From positions 1-28,963 of the forward strand of contig PFAQ01000056.1 of the NCBI GenBank assembly GCA_002778645.1: 28,963 nucleotides of DNA, in the 5' to 3' direction. Within the stretch, counting starts at the first letter, position 1; each line of letters begins with the position of its first letter. This document shows, piece after piece, positions 17,704 through 24,577 of the stretch. The DNA is from Candidatus Falkowbacteria bacterium CG10_big_fil_rev_8_21_14_0_10_39_9 (GTDB taxonomy: Bacteria; Patescibacteriota; Patescibacteriia; Patescibacteriales; UBA12465). Below the pieces are notes generated by a model. That model saw only the letters and a program-made list of their open reading frames with translations. It ran no database searches and was not told the DNA's origin. The position numbers were made by a program, and so were the translations under genes.

Positions 17704-19182
17704 ATGAGTTTATCTAAAAAAGTCGGTCAAAACACCATAATTCAAATCGTTGGCAAAATAATATCCACTATTTTAGGGCTTTTAGCCCTCGCGGTCATGA
17801 CCCGCTATTTAGGAGCAGCTGGGTTTGGTAAATATACCACCATCTTTACCTTTATTTCTTTCTTTGCCATTATTGCCGATCTGGGGCTAACCCTGGTTAC
17901 CGTCCAAATGATTAGCGATCCCGGCGTGGATGAGAACAAGGTATTAAACAATCTTTTGACTTTAAGACTTTGCTCAGCCCTAATCTTTTTGGGGATGGGA
18001 CCAATTATCGTCTTATTTTTCCCCTATGAAACCAGCATTAAATTAGGAATTTTAGTCACGGCCGTTTCCCTTCTTTTTGTCGCCCTGAATCAAATTATGA
18101 CCGGTATTTTTCAAAAAAGACTGATAATGAATAAGTCCGTTTGGGCCGAGGTAACCAGCCGAGTGGTTTTGCTCTTAAGCATTATTCTAATTGCTTATTT
18201 TCACGGTAGCTTGCTGGCTATTTTATGGGCCAGCGTTTTGTCGTCAGCCATTAGCTTCGGCATTCAATTCTACTTTTCCCGAGAATTTATTTCCCTAAAA
18301 CTGGAATATGACAAAGAAATCTGGCGAGCGATTATCAAAAAATCCTGGCCCCTGGCAATCACCATTGCGTTCAATTTAATTTATCTCAAGGCCGACACCC
18401 TAATTCTTTCTCTAATAAAAAGCTCGACCGAGGTCGGTATTTATGGCTCGGCTTATAAAATAATTGATGTGCTAGTGACTATTCCTTTTATGTTTGCTGG
18501 GGTGGTACTCCCAATTCTCACCGCCGACTGGCTCCAAAAAAACACTGAACATTTTAAAAAAGTTTTTCAAAGATCGCTCGATTTTATGATTCTAATGGCT
18601 TTTCCTCTAATTATTGGTACCCAGTTTATTGCTAAGGATTTAATGGTTCTAATCGCGGGACCGGAGTTTGCTGCTGCCGGAATGATTCTGCAAATATTAA
18701 TTCTAGCTGCCGCCTTGATTTTTATCAGCTGTATTTTCTCTCACATTATTATCGCCATCAACCAACAAAAAAAAATCATCGGAGCTTATGTTTTTACCAG
18801 TCTTACCGCTCTCGCTGGTTATCTAATTTTTATTCCCAAGTATTCTTATCTGGGGGCTGCTTGGACCACAATTTACAGCGAGCTAGCAATCTTGCTTTTT
18901 GCAGCGTATTACGTTAAGAAGTATACAGCCGTTTCTATCAAACTCAGGATGGCCGGAAAAGCCTTCTTGGCTTCCAGCATTATGGGGGGCATAATCTGTT
19001 TATTACCAGCGGGACTTTCAGCTAACAAACTAGGTCTACTAGTAACTATTATAGTCGCGGCTTTAGCCTATCTGATTGCCCTGATAGCCCTCAAGGCCAT
19101 TAGTCGAGACGATCTAAAATTATTATTACCCCAAACTAATAAATCAAGCGTGCCCGTCTTAGATTTAGAAAATAAATCATAA
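17704..19182 (+). CDS. Polysaccharide flippase, Wzx/MOP superfamily
   Basis: The 492-aa membrane protein (counted from ATG 17704) has about 12 to 14 hydrophobic segments and begins MSLSKKVGQNTIIQIVGKII, then STILGLLALAVMTRYLGAAG, the usual start of Wzx-type lipid-linked oligosaccharide flippases of the MOP superfamily. These proteins move undecaprenyl-linked sugar units across the membrane for surface glycan assembly. A TTG at 17686 would add six residues, but family resemblance begins at MSL, and TAAGG precedes the ATG. The next gene starts 2 bp after its stop. No glycosyltransferases are adjacent in this window, so the sugar cargo is unknown. Confidence 0.88.
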   Translation: MSLSKKVGQNTIIQIVGKIISTILGLLALAVMTRYLGAAGFGKYTTIFTFISFFAIIADLGLTLVTVQMISDPGVDENKVLNNLLTLRLCSALIFLGMGPIIVLFFPYETSIKLGILVTAVSLLFVALNQIMTGIFQKRLIMNKSVWAEVTSRVVLLLSIILIAYFHGSLLAILWASVLSSAISFGIQFYFSREFISLKLEYDKEIWRAIIKKSWPLAITIAFNLIYLKADTLILSLIKSSTEVGIYGSAYKIIDVLVTIPFMFAGVVLPILTADWLQKNTEHFKKVFQRSLDFMILMAFPLIIGTQFIAKDLMVLIAGPEFAAAGMILQILILAAALIFISCIFSHIIIAINQQKKIIGAYVFTSLTALAGYLIFIPKYSYLGAAWTTIYSELAILLFAAYYVKKYTAVSIKLRMAGKAFLASSIMGGIICLLPAGLSANKLGLLVTIIVAALAYLIALIALKAISRDDLKLLLPQTNKSSVPVLDLENKS

Positions 19183-19184
19183 AT

Positions 19185-19904
19185 ATGCTAAATATTGAAA
19201 TTATAGCTGAGACCAAAGATTACGTGGTGATAAATAAACCGGCCGGACTTTTGGTCCACGGAGCGCCGCACATTAAAGAAGAAACTTTAGTGGATTGGCT
19301 ACTACAAAAATATCCCAAAATCGGACAAGTGGGAGAAGACCTGGATCGCCCCGGCATTATGCATCGACTCGATAAAGATGTTAGCGGTCTGATGGTGATT
19401 GCTAAAAATCAGGCTAGCTATGACAGTCTTAAAGAACAATTTAAAAATCGGACTATCACTAAAGAATATACTGCCCTGGTTTATGGCAAAGTTTTAAAAG
19501 ACGAAGATGAAATTGATTTTCCCATTAAGCGTTCAACTAAGGGCTACAAGATGGCGGCTGTCCCTCAAAATTTTAACAGTGGGAATGATGAAGCTCGAGT
19601 GCGCCAAGCAACGACAGTTTTTAGCGTTATCAAAAGATTAATTAATTTTACCCTACTGAAAGTAACTATTAAAACCGGTCGCACTCATCAAATCCGAGTA
19701 CATCTTCATGCTTATGGTTATCCGCTGGTAGGAGATGATTTATATAATAACAAACAATCCAAAAGCAAAAACAAAAAATATAATTTGGGGCGAGTTTTTT
19801 TAGTCGCCACGCACCTGGAATTTACCGATTTAAGTGGCACCAAACAAGTATTCACCGCCGGTTTACCCAAAGATTTAGTTCAGTTTTTAGACCAAATTAA
19901 ATAA
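19185..19904 (+). CDS. RluA-family pseudouridine synthase
   Basis: The 239-aa protein carries the RluA family core: INKPAGLLVH (16-25), MHRLDKDVSGLMVIAKN (59-75, catalytic Asp63) and GRTHQIRVHLHAYGYPLVGD (165-184). It converts uridine to pseudouridine in rRNA or tRNA; the exact target (RluA, RluC or RluD type) cannot be read from the sequence. There is no N-terminal S4 RNA-binding domain, the protein starting directly with the catalytic domain. A lysine- and asparagine-rich loop (188-198) follows the GDDLY motif. The ATG comes 2 bp after the flippase stop, so translation is probably coupled; no Shine-Dalgarno. Confidence 0.93.
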   Translation: MLNIEIIAETKDYVVINKPAGLLVHGAPHIKEETLVDWLLQKYPKIGQVGEDLDRPGIMHRLDKDVSGLMVIAKNQASYDSLKEQFKNRTITKEYTALVYGKVLKDEDEIDFPIKRSTKGYKMAAVPQNFNSGNDEARVRQATTVFSVIKRLINFTLLKVTIKTGRTHQIRVHLHAYGYPLVGDDLYNNKQSKSKNKKYNLGRVFLVATHLEFTDLSGTKQVFTAGLPKDLVQFLDQIK

Positions 19905-19905
19905 T

Positions 19906-19934
19906 TTGAATCTTATTTGATTCTTTGCTATAAT
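19906..19934 (+). promoter_or_regulatory. Promoter of the thioredoxin-fold lipoprotein gene
   Basis: TTGAAT (19906-19911), 17-bp spacer, TATAAT (19929-19934), plus an extended TG (TGCTATAAT). A strong match. Predicted start near 19941, leader about 80 nt. Confidence 0.8.
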
Positions 19935-19966
19935 CTAATAACGTTTAAAAAGATAATAATAAATAA

Positions 19967-20008
19967 TTACTGTTGGCTAATTATAATTATTAGCATTAGC
20001 AGCAGTAA
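19967..20008 (+). promoter_or_regulatory. Structured leader before the lipoprotein gene
   Basis: The leader can fold with an outer stem TTACTG/CAGTAA (19967-19972 with 20003-20008) and an inner stem GCTAAT/ATTAGC (19976-19981 with 19989-19994). ATTAGC is present twice in tandem (19989-20000), so two inner pairings compete. No Shine-Dalgarno lies between this fold and the ATG at 20021. Confidence 0.4.
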
Positions 20009-20020
20009 GCCTAAAAAATT

Positions 20021-21010
20021 ATGAGAAAAAATGCTTTCCTCTTGGCATTGGTTCTAACTTTTGCCTTCACTTTATCAGGTTGCAGTTCTAACCTGAACGC
20101 TACTTTCGCCAAGAAACTTAGTGCCGACGAAGCTAAAGCCAAAGCCGAAACTTATATCAATGAGAATCTAATGGCTAACGGTAGCAAGGCAACTATTGAT
20201 AAGGTAGTAGAAGAAAATGGTCTTTACAAAATGTCAGTCAATGTTGGCGGTGGCCAAATCATTGATTCCTATATGACCAAAGATGGTTCTAAATTATTCC
20301 CTCAAGCCTTAGAATTAAAAGCCCCAGAAAAAGCGGCTACTGATACTACTAGCAACACCAATACTGCCCCAACTGAGGTGCCAAAAAATGCTAAACCAGT
20401 AGTAGAATTATTTGTCATGAGTCACTGCCCTTACGGCACTCAAATTGAAAAGGGTATTATCCCAGTAGTCGAAGCTTTAGGTAGTAAAATTGATTTTAAA
20501 TTAAAATTCTGTGACTACTCTATGCATGGTGACAAAGAATTAAAAGAAGAGTTGAACCAGTATTGTATCAACAAGGAACAAGGCACTAAATATTTGACTT
20601 ACTTAAAATGTTTCTTGGGCGCTGGCGATAACACTGCTTGTCTATCTCAAGCTAAGATTGATACTGCTAAGATGAAGGCTTGTGCTGACAAGACCGACAA
20701 ACAATTCAAAGTAACCGAAAATGCTGCCAACAAAGTTGACTACAAAGGCAGTTACCCATCCTTCGATGTTTTCAAGGATGACAATGCTAAATATAATGTT
20801 GGTGGTTCCCCAACTTTAGTTATCAATGGGACTGAATCTCAGAGTGCTCGCGATCCTCAAAGCTTAATGAAATCTATCTGTGCTGGCTTTGAAAACGCAC
20901 CTAGTGAGTGTCAAAAAGCGATGTCCACCGCTTCTCCAGCTGCCGGTTTCGGTACTGACACTGAAGCTGCTGGATCCGGTTCAGCCGCCGCAGATTGTGC
21001 TACTAATTAA
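20021..21010 (+). CDS. Lipoprotein with DsbA/GILT-like thioredoxin fold
   Basis: The 329-aa protein has a lipoprotein signal (hydrophobic 5-17, lipobox LSGC with Cys21), a small N-terminal domain (about 33-98), a Thr/Asn/Pro-rich linker (105-122) and a thioredoxin-fold domain. The active site reads SHCPYG (134-139), so Cys136 has no CxxC partner; the cis-proline loop is GGSPTLVING (261-270, Pro264). Eight further cysteines (164, 182, 197, 207, 221, 287, 297, 326) could form structural disulfides. It probably acts outside the membrane on protein thiols. The cysteine pattern after the cis-proline (ICAGFENAPSEC) recalls GILT-type folds, from memory only. A Gly/Ala/Ser-rich tail follows residue 302. 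It has its own promoter and no Shine-Dalgarno. Confidence 0.82.
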   Translation: MRKNAFLLALVLTFAFTLSGCSSNLNATFAKKLSADEAKAKAETYINENLMANGSKATIDKVVEENGLYKMSVNVGGGQIIDSYMTKDGSKLFPQALELKAPEKAATDTTSNTNTAPTEVPKNAKPVVELFVMSHCPYGTQIEKGIIPVVEALGSKIDFKLKFCDYSMHGDKELKEELNQYCINKEQGTKYLTYLKCFLGAGDNTACLSQAKIDTAKMKACADKTDKQFKVTENAANKVDYKGSYPSFDVFKDDNAKYNVGGSPTLVINGTESQSARDPQSLMKSICAGFENAPSECQKAMSTASPAAGFGTDTEAAGSGSAAADCATN

Positions 21011-21016
21011 TTTGCT

Positions 21017-21274
21017 TCATTTGATCAAATTGAATATAAAAGAAAAATCTCTTAATATATGAGAAGAAGGAGACGGCACCTCTATCGAGTCATTGGCTGC
21101 CAAGAGAATACAAGTAACTGAATCTGTGGCGGCTACATTGTTGTATGCAATTGATAGGTTGGAGTTGCTTTGGTTAATTATCTTAAAGTTTTTAGTATTG
21201 CCCATTTGTTGAGCAAAACAAAGATTAAAACTAGCCAAAATGGCGATAATGATAAATGATATTGAATTTTTCAT
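21017..21274 (-). CDS. Small putative secreted protein, unknown
   Basis: This 85-aa ORF begins with a convincing signal peptide (MKNSISFIIIAILASFNLCF, likely cut after the following Ala at 21). The mature part is polar, with KIINQSNSNLSIAYNN and ATDSVTCILLAANDSIEV, a beta-like pattern. The last dozen residues look unrelated and could result from a frameshift or truncation. It converges on the lipoprotein gene, ending 6 bp from its stop. The 35-bp palindrome at 21311-21345 lies upstream. I do not recognise a family, and no Shine-Dalgarno is seen. It could be a chance ORF, but the signal peptide favours a real, possibly acquired and broken, gene. Confidence 0.45.
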   Translation of the reverse strand: MKNSISFIIIAILASFNLCFAQQMGNTKNFKIINQSNSNLSIAYNNVAATDSVTCILLAANDSIEVPSPSSHILRDFSFIFNLIK

Positions 21275-21310
21275 GACATATACATATTTGGTTAATAATA
21301 TATTTAATTG

Positions 21311-21345
21311 TTTATTCCTTATTTAATGATTAAATAAGGAATAAA
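21311..21345. repeat. 35-bp near-perfect palindrome (17-bp arms, 1-nt centre)
   Basis: TTTATTCCTTATTTAAT (21311-21327), G (21328), then its exact reverse complement (21329-21345). No T-run follows on either strand, so it is not an ordinary terminator. It lies 37 bp upstream of the 85-aa ORF. Confidence 0.85.
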
Positions 21346-21434
21346 ATAGTCATGATTTCGTTAAAGAACAGCAGATTGTCATTCGAAGCCGAACACTTGT
21401 AAAATAATTTGGCGATTTCTAAAATATAAAGATA

Positions 21435-21611
21435 TGATTAAAAAAAACTGGGCGTTATGTCCATCTCAACAAAAACGATTGCAATGAAATTAAAATTTTA
21501 CTTGAGAAAAAATATTCTTTTAGAGATATTGCTCAGGCCTTAATTCGGTCTGTCTCCACAATATCCGAAGAAATAAATAATATAATAATGCGCAATAAAA
21601 ACCCCGCCTGA
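21435..21611 (+). pseudogene. Decayed IS30-type transposase N-terminus
   Basis: Between stops at 21435 and 21609 the plus frame codes about 57 residues without a good start codon, including GRYVHLNKNDCNEIKILLEK and KYSFRDIAQALIRSVSTISE. This is the helix-turn-helix start of IS30-family transposases (HL...ER..I..LL..GYS.R.IA..LGRS.STIS.EI). The rest of the transposase, with its DDE catalytic domain, is missing; the frame stops within the trxB terminator. I read it as a remnant, not a working gene. No terminal inverted repeats were found. Confidence 0.6.
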
Positions 21612-21628
21612 TAAAGAGTGGGGCTTTT
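21597..21628 (-). terminator. Intrinsic terminator after trxB
   Basis: Minus strand: AAAAGCCCC, a 14-nt loop, then GGGGTTTTT; stem CCCC/GGGG extended by A-T pairs with one bulged G, and a T-run. It lies 26 bp after the trxB stop. It may work in both directions. Confidence 0.8.
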
Positions 21629-21654
21629 ATATCAACTAAATTGTAATATAAAAT

Positions 21655-22575
21655 CTACTTATTCTTCTGCAAATACTCAAAGATACTGCTAGAGGCCACT
21701 GATCCTTCGGCACAGGCCGTAATAACCTGGCGCAGGTTATTAGAGGCATCAGTAATATCACCAGCAGCCCAAATACCTTCTTGATTGGTAGACTGATTAG
21801 CTTTTACTTTTATATAACCAGACTTATTAAACTCTAAATTTAAATTACCCAGCCAGAGAGTGTCTGGCTTAGAACCAATTTCCACAAAAACACCAGAAAC
21901 TGTCAGATTATCACTACCATTATGTGGTTGACTCAGCTTCATGGCTTCTAATCTTTCAGCTCCTTCCAGTCCAACAATAGTAGTATTAAAAAAAACCTCA
22001 ATCTTGGGATTACTCTTAACCGAATCAACCCAAGCCATTTCACCCTTAAACTCATTACCTCGAACTATAATATAAATCCTCTCAGCCACCTCAGCTAAAT
22101 CACGCGCAGCCGTCAAGGCACTATTGCCGCTACCAATAACGGCTACAGTTTTATTTTTATAAAACAAGGCATCGCAAGTAGCACAATATGACAGTCCATG
22201 ACCGACAAAACGACTTTCTTCTGGTGCTCCCAGATGACCATGAACGGTGCCGGTAGCCAGCAAAATAGTCTTGGCGGTTAATTCTTTACCGCCAGCTGTT
22301 TTAACGACATAAAGATTATTCTTCTTCTCAATAGACGTCGCCTTTTCCATAATCATTTCTGTCCCAAAGCTATCAGCATGGGCCTTCATCTTCATAGTCA
22401 GATCAAAGCCACTGATTTCCACTTCAGAGGGAAAATTACAGATTTTATGAGCTTCCGACATGAGGCCCCCAGGTAATTCGCCCAAAACAGCATGATTGAT
22501 TTTATAGCGCGAAGCATAGATCGAGGCGGAAAGTCCCGCTGGTCCGGATCCAATAATGAGTAGATTGTAATTCAT
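21655..22575 (-). CDS. trxB: Thioredoxin reductase
   Basis: The 306-aa flavoprotein has the FAD loop GSGPAGLSASIYASRY (9-24), the redox pair CATC (131-134), a second Rossmann motif GSGNSALTAARDLAE (148-162) and the C-terminal FAD motif AAGDITD (270-276). It passes electrons from a nicotinamide cofactor to thioredoxin in the cytoplasm, here probably to the TrxA two genes upstream. The NADPH-binding HRRxxFRA motif is replaced by VRGNEFKGE (171-179): the first Arg is kept, the second is Gly and the third Lys, so cofactor preference may differ from E. coli TrxB. It follows the dehydrogenase gene by 9 bp and ends the cluster at a terminator. Confidence 0.92.
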   Translation of the reverse strand: MNYNLLIIGSGPAGLSASIYASRYKINHAVLGELPGGLMSEAHKICNFPSEVEISGFDLTMKMKAHADSFGTEMIMEKATSIEKKNNLYVVKTAGGKELTAKTILLATGTVHGHLGAPEESRFVGHGLSYCATCDALFYKNKTVAVIGSGNSALTAARDLAEVAERIYIIVRGNEFKGEMAWVDSVKSNPKIEVFFNTTIVGLEGAERLEAMKLSQPHNGSDNLTVSGVFVEIGSKPDTLWLGNLNLEFNKSGYIKVKANQSTNQEGIWAAGDITDASNNLRQVITACAEGSVASSSIFEYLQKNK

Positions 22576-22584
22576 ATTTGATGT

Positions 22585-23811
22585 TTAGATTTGACCGCGA
22601 TATTTTTCCGCTGCCAAGATTCTATTAAGGGCAATAATATAAGCTGCTAAACGTAAATCAGCTTGACCATTCTTTTCCTGATACTTGTTATAAACCTCTT
22701 GCCAAGCGGATTTCATTTTCTTCACCAATAATTCACTGAGATAATCATTATCCACAATATTACCAGTTCGATTCTGACACCACTCAAAATAACTTACAAT
22801 CACTCCACCGGAATTAGCCAAGATATCTGGTACCACCATAATTTTTTTCTCGAATAAAACCTTATCCGCCGCATAATCAATCGGGCCATTGGCTAGCTCC
22901 ACAATACAACGAGCTTGAACACGACTAGCATTAGCGACAGTAATTTGATTCTCTAAAGCGGCTAAAACCATGATATCTACCGGCAGTTCTAAAAGCTCTT
23001 CGTTAGTAATTTTCTGAGCTGATTCCAATTCCTGGACAGCACCCCCTCTGGTCTTAACCGCTACTAGTTGGGCGATGTCCAAACCAGCTTCGTTATAAAC
23101 ACCACCTTTACTGTCACTCACGGCAGTAATTTTAAAACCGTCAGCAGCTAACATTGCAGCGATATTTAATCCGGCATTACCGAAACCTTGAATCGAAACC
23201 TTAAGACCTTGGTTAGTTCCCAAGATGGTTTGAGACATTTCTTTAATAACCATATAACCACCGCGAGCCGTAGCATCACCGCGCAGGATTGAGCCACCGA
23301 GTTCAATTGGCTTACCGGTAATCATCCCTGGTTCATGATGACCGACTTTCTTTTCAAATTCATCGAGCATCCAACCCATAATCTGGGCATTGGTATAGAC
23401 ATCTGGAGCCGGAATATCAACATCTTGACCTAAAACAGTATAGAATTCGTCAATATAAGCCCGAGAAATCTTTTCCATAGTCGCCTTATCAGTAGTCTTG
23501 GGGTCGAATTTAACTCCGCCCTTAGCACCGCCGTAAGGGAGACCAGCTAAAGAATTTTTCACGGCCATCCAAAAAGAGAGTGATTTAACTTCATCTTCAC
23601 AAACATCGGGGTGAAACCGAATACCGCCCTTACCCGCACCCAAAGCATCATTAAATAGAATTCTCCAGGCCGGATATTTTTTACCGTCGACATCAAGCTC
23701 GGCATATTTCACCCGTTTTGGGGCGGATAAAAGAGCAATCTCCTTATCGCTTAAATTTTCAATCGCTTTGATATCTGCTAGACGAGAAATAATATTATCA
23801 AAAGTAGCCAT
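22585..23811 (-). CDS. Glu/Leu/Phe/Val dehydrogenase (glutamate dehydrogenase type)
   Basis: The 408-aa protein catalyses oxidative deamination of an amino acid or the reverse reaction. KNSLAGLPYGGAKGGVKFDP (85-104) holds substrate Lys85 and catalytic Lys97, with the same 12-residue spacing as in clostridial glutamate dehydrogenase. PAPDVYT (135-141) supplies the catalytic Asp137, and the Rossmann motif IQGFGNAG (207-214) is followed by the strand end AVSDSKGG. Glutamate is the most likely substrate, but Leu or Phe enzymes share these motifs. It sits between trxA and trxB, so it may supply or drain reduced cofactor; that link is inference. Upstream gap 23 bp, no Shine-Dalgarno. Confidence 0.9.
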   Translation of the reverse strand: MATFDNIISRLADIKAIENLSDKEIALLSAPKRVKYAELDVDGKKYPAWRILFNDALGAGKGGIRFHPDVCEDEVKSLSFWMAVKNSLAGLPYGGAKGGVKFDPKTTDKATMEKISRAYIDEFYTVLGQDVDIPAPDVYTNAQIMGWMLDEFEKKVGHHEPGMITGKPIELGGSILRGDATARGGYMVIKEMSQTILGTNQGLKVSIQGFGNAGLNIAAMLAADGFKITAVSDSKGGVYNEAGLDIAQLVAVKTRGGAVQELESAQKITNEELLELPVDIMVLAALENQITVANASRVQARCIVELANGPIDYAADKVLFEKKIMVVPDILANSGGVIVSYFEWCQNRTGNIVDNDYLSELLVKKMKSAWQEVYNKYQEKNGQADLRLAAYIIALNRILAAEKYRGQI

Positions 23812-23834
23812 ATAATTTTTGTAGTTATTCTTTT

Positions 23835-24170
23835 TTATTTAGCTAAAGCCTCTTTAATTTCTTTAATAAAACTAACCTTGTCTCTGAGGCCAATAAAGTC
23901 TGCTATCACCTGGCCATCTTTAAATAATTTCATGTTTGGGATACTTTGAATATTATAATTCATCGCTAACTCTTGATTGGCCGCATCCTCAGTATTAAGT
24001 TTAGTGATCTTAACTTGGCCAGCTAATTCTATTATCAGCTCATCTAAAATTGGGGCCATCATGCGGCAAGGGCCACACCACGGAGCCCAAAAATCGACTA
24101 AGACCGGAATTTTAGACTGTAATACTTCAGAGTCAAAACTATCTTTTGTTAACTCCAAGACATTAGACAT
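23835..24170 (-). CDS. trxA: Thioredoxin
   Basis: The 111-aa protein is a standard cytoplasmic thioredoxin: FWAPWCGPC (27-35) with Cys32 and Cys35 as the redox pair, a buried Asp26 before it, and the cis-proline in QSIPNM (Pro78). It reduces protein disulfides using electrons from thioredoxin reductase, whose gene lies in the same cluster. The usual Thr after the cis-proline is Asn here. It follows the CsoR-family repressor gene by 64 bp, a gap that holds a 14-bp inverted repeat, so its level may be tuned separately from the repressor. No Shine-Dalgarno precedes the ATG (AATAAATTTATG). Confidence 0.95.
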   Translation of the reverse strand: MSNVLELTKDSFDSEVLQSKIPVLVDFWAPWCGPCRMMAPILDELIIELAGQVKITKLNTEDAANQELAMNYNIQSIPNMKLFKDGQVIADFIGLRDKVSFIKEIKEALAK

Positions 24171-24179
24171 AAATTTATT

Positions 24180-24217
24180 AATTAGAATAAAAAGCCTAAG
24201 TGATTTTTATTCTAATT
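24180..24217 (-). repeat. 14-bp inverted repeat between the repressor and trxA
   Basis: AATTAGAATAAAAA (24180-24193) and its exact complement (24204-24217) around a 10-nt loop. AT-rich; in the minus direction it is followed by AATAAATTT rather than a T-run. It could be a weak terminator, an RNA-processing site or a trxA leader stem. Confidence 0.6.
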
Positions 24218-24234
24218 GTAATTATTATTTATAA

Positions 24235-24480
24235 TTATTTTTTGGCAATTTCCGCAAAGATCTTTTTTAATTGCTCTCGTTCCGAGGACTTATTGCGGTT
24301 AAGGCAACACTCAAACTCACTGGCCATATATTTCTCCATTAAAGAAGAAACGGCTGATTTGATAGCCTTGAGTTGAGTGATAACCTTGAAACAATCCGGG
24401 GAGGTCTCAGCCATCATCTTGCTGACGCCAGCAAGCTGTCCGGTAATATTATTAATTCTCTGCGTTAATGTTTTATCCAT
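24235..24480 (-). CDS. CsoR/CstR/RcnR-family transcriptional repressor
   Basis: The 81-aa helical protein fits the small tetrameric repressors of the CsoR/FrmR/RcnR/CstR family (QRINNITGQLAGVSKMM at 7-23, QLKAIKSAVSSLM at 36-48). Family ligand positions are Cys (here Cys30), then +25 and +29. Copper-sensing CsoR has His and Cys there; this protein has Glu55 and Cys59, next to Cys58. Two cysteines 29 apart without the His is the CstR pattern (Cys31 and Cys60 in S. aureus, from memory), which senses persulfides. With trxA and trxB downstream, a thiol or sulfur sensor is the best guess. Its promoter contains a G/C-tract inverted repeat, and the predicted start lies only 1-2 nt before the ATG. 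Confidence 0.85.
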   Translation of the reverse strand: MDKTLTQRINNITGQLAGVSKMMAETSPDCFKVITQLKAIKSAVSSLMEKYMASEFECCLNRNKSSEREQLKKIFAEIAKK

Positions 24481-24488
24481 ATGAGATC

Positions 24489-24518
24489 ATTATACACTAC
24501 ACCCAGGGGGGGTGTCAA
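24489..24518 (-). promoter_or_regulatory. Repressor-trx promoter, probably leaderless
   Basis: Minus strand: TTGACA (24513-24518), 18-bp spacer, TATAAT (24489-24494), both perfect. The predicted start is about 24482 and the ATG begins at 24480, so the mRNA would be leaderless or nearly so. Confidence 0.8.
24499..24515. promoter_or_regulatory. Likely operator of the CsoR-family repressor
   Basis: ACACCC (24499-24504), AGGGG, GGGTGT (24510-24515): an inverted repeat with a run of seven G, the type of G/C-tract site this family binds. It fills the spacer between -35 and -10, so bound repressor would block polymerase. Confidence 0.65.
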
Positions 24519-24520
24519 GA

Positions 24521-24550
24521 TTACCAAAAATGGTTTAATTATGCTATAAT
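24521..24550 (+). promoter_or_regulatory. Promoter of the divergent 98-aa gene
   Basis: TTACCA (24521-24526), 18-bp spacer, TATAAT (24545-24550) with extended TG (TGCTATAAT). Its -35 is 2 bp from the -35 of the repressor promoter. Predicted leader about 20 nt. Confidence 0.65.
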
Positions 24551-24577
24551 TATAGTCTAATCAATTAAACTATAAAT

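Noticed and set aside
21275..21434. Further gene in the patch upstream of the 85-aa ORF
   Set aside because: No open frame of useful length; only the palindrome and unexplained sequence are seen.
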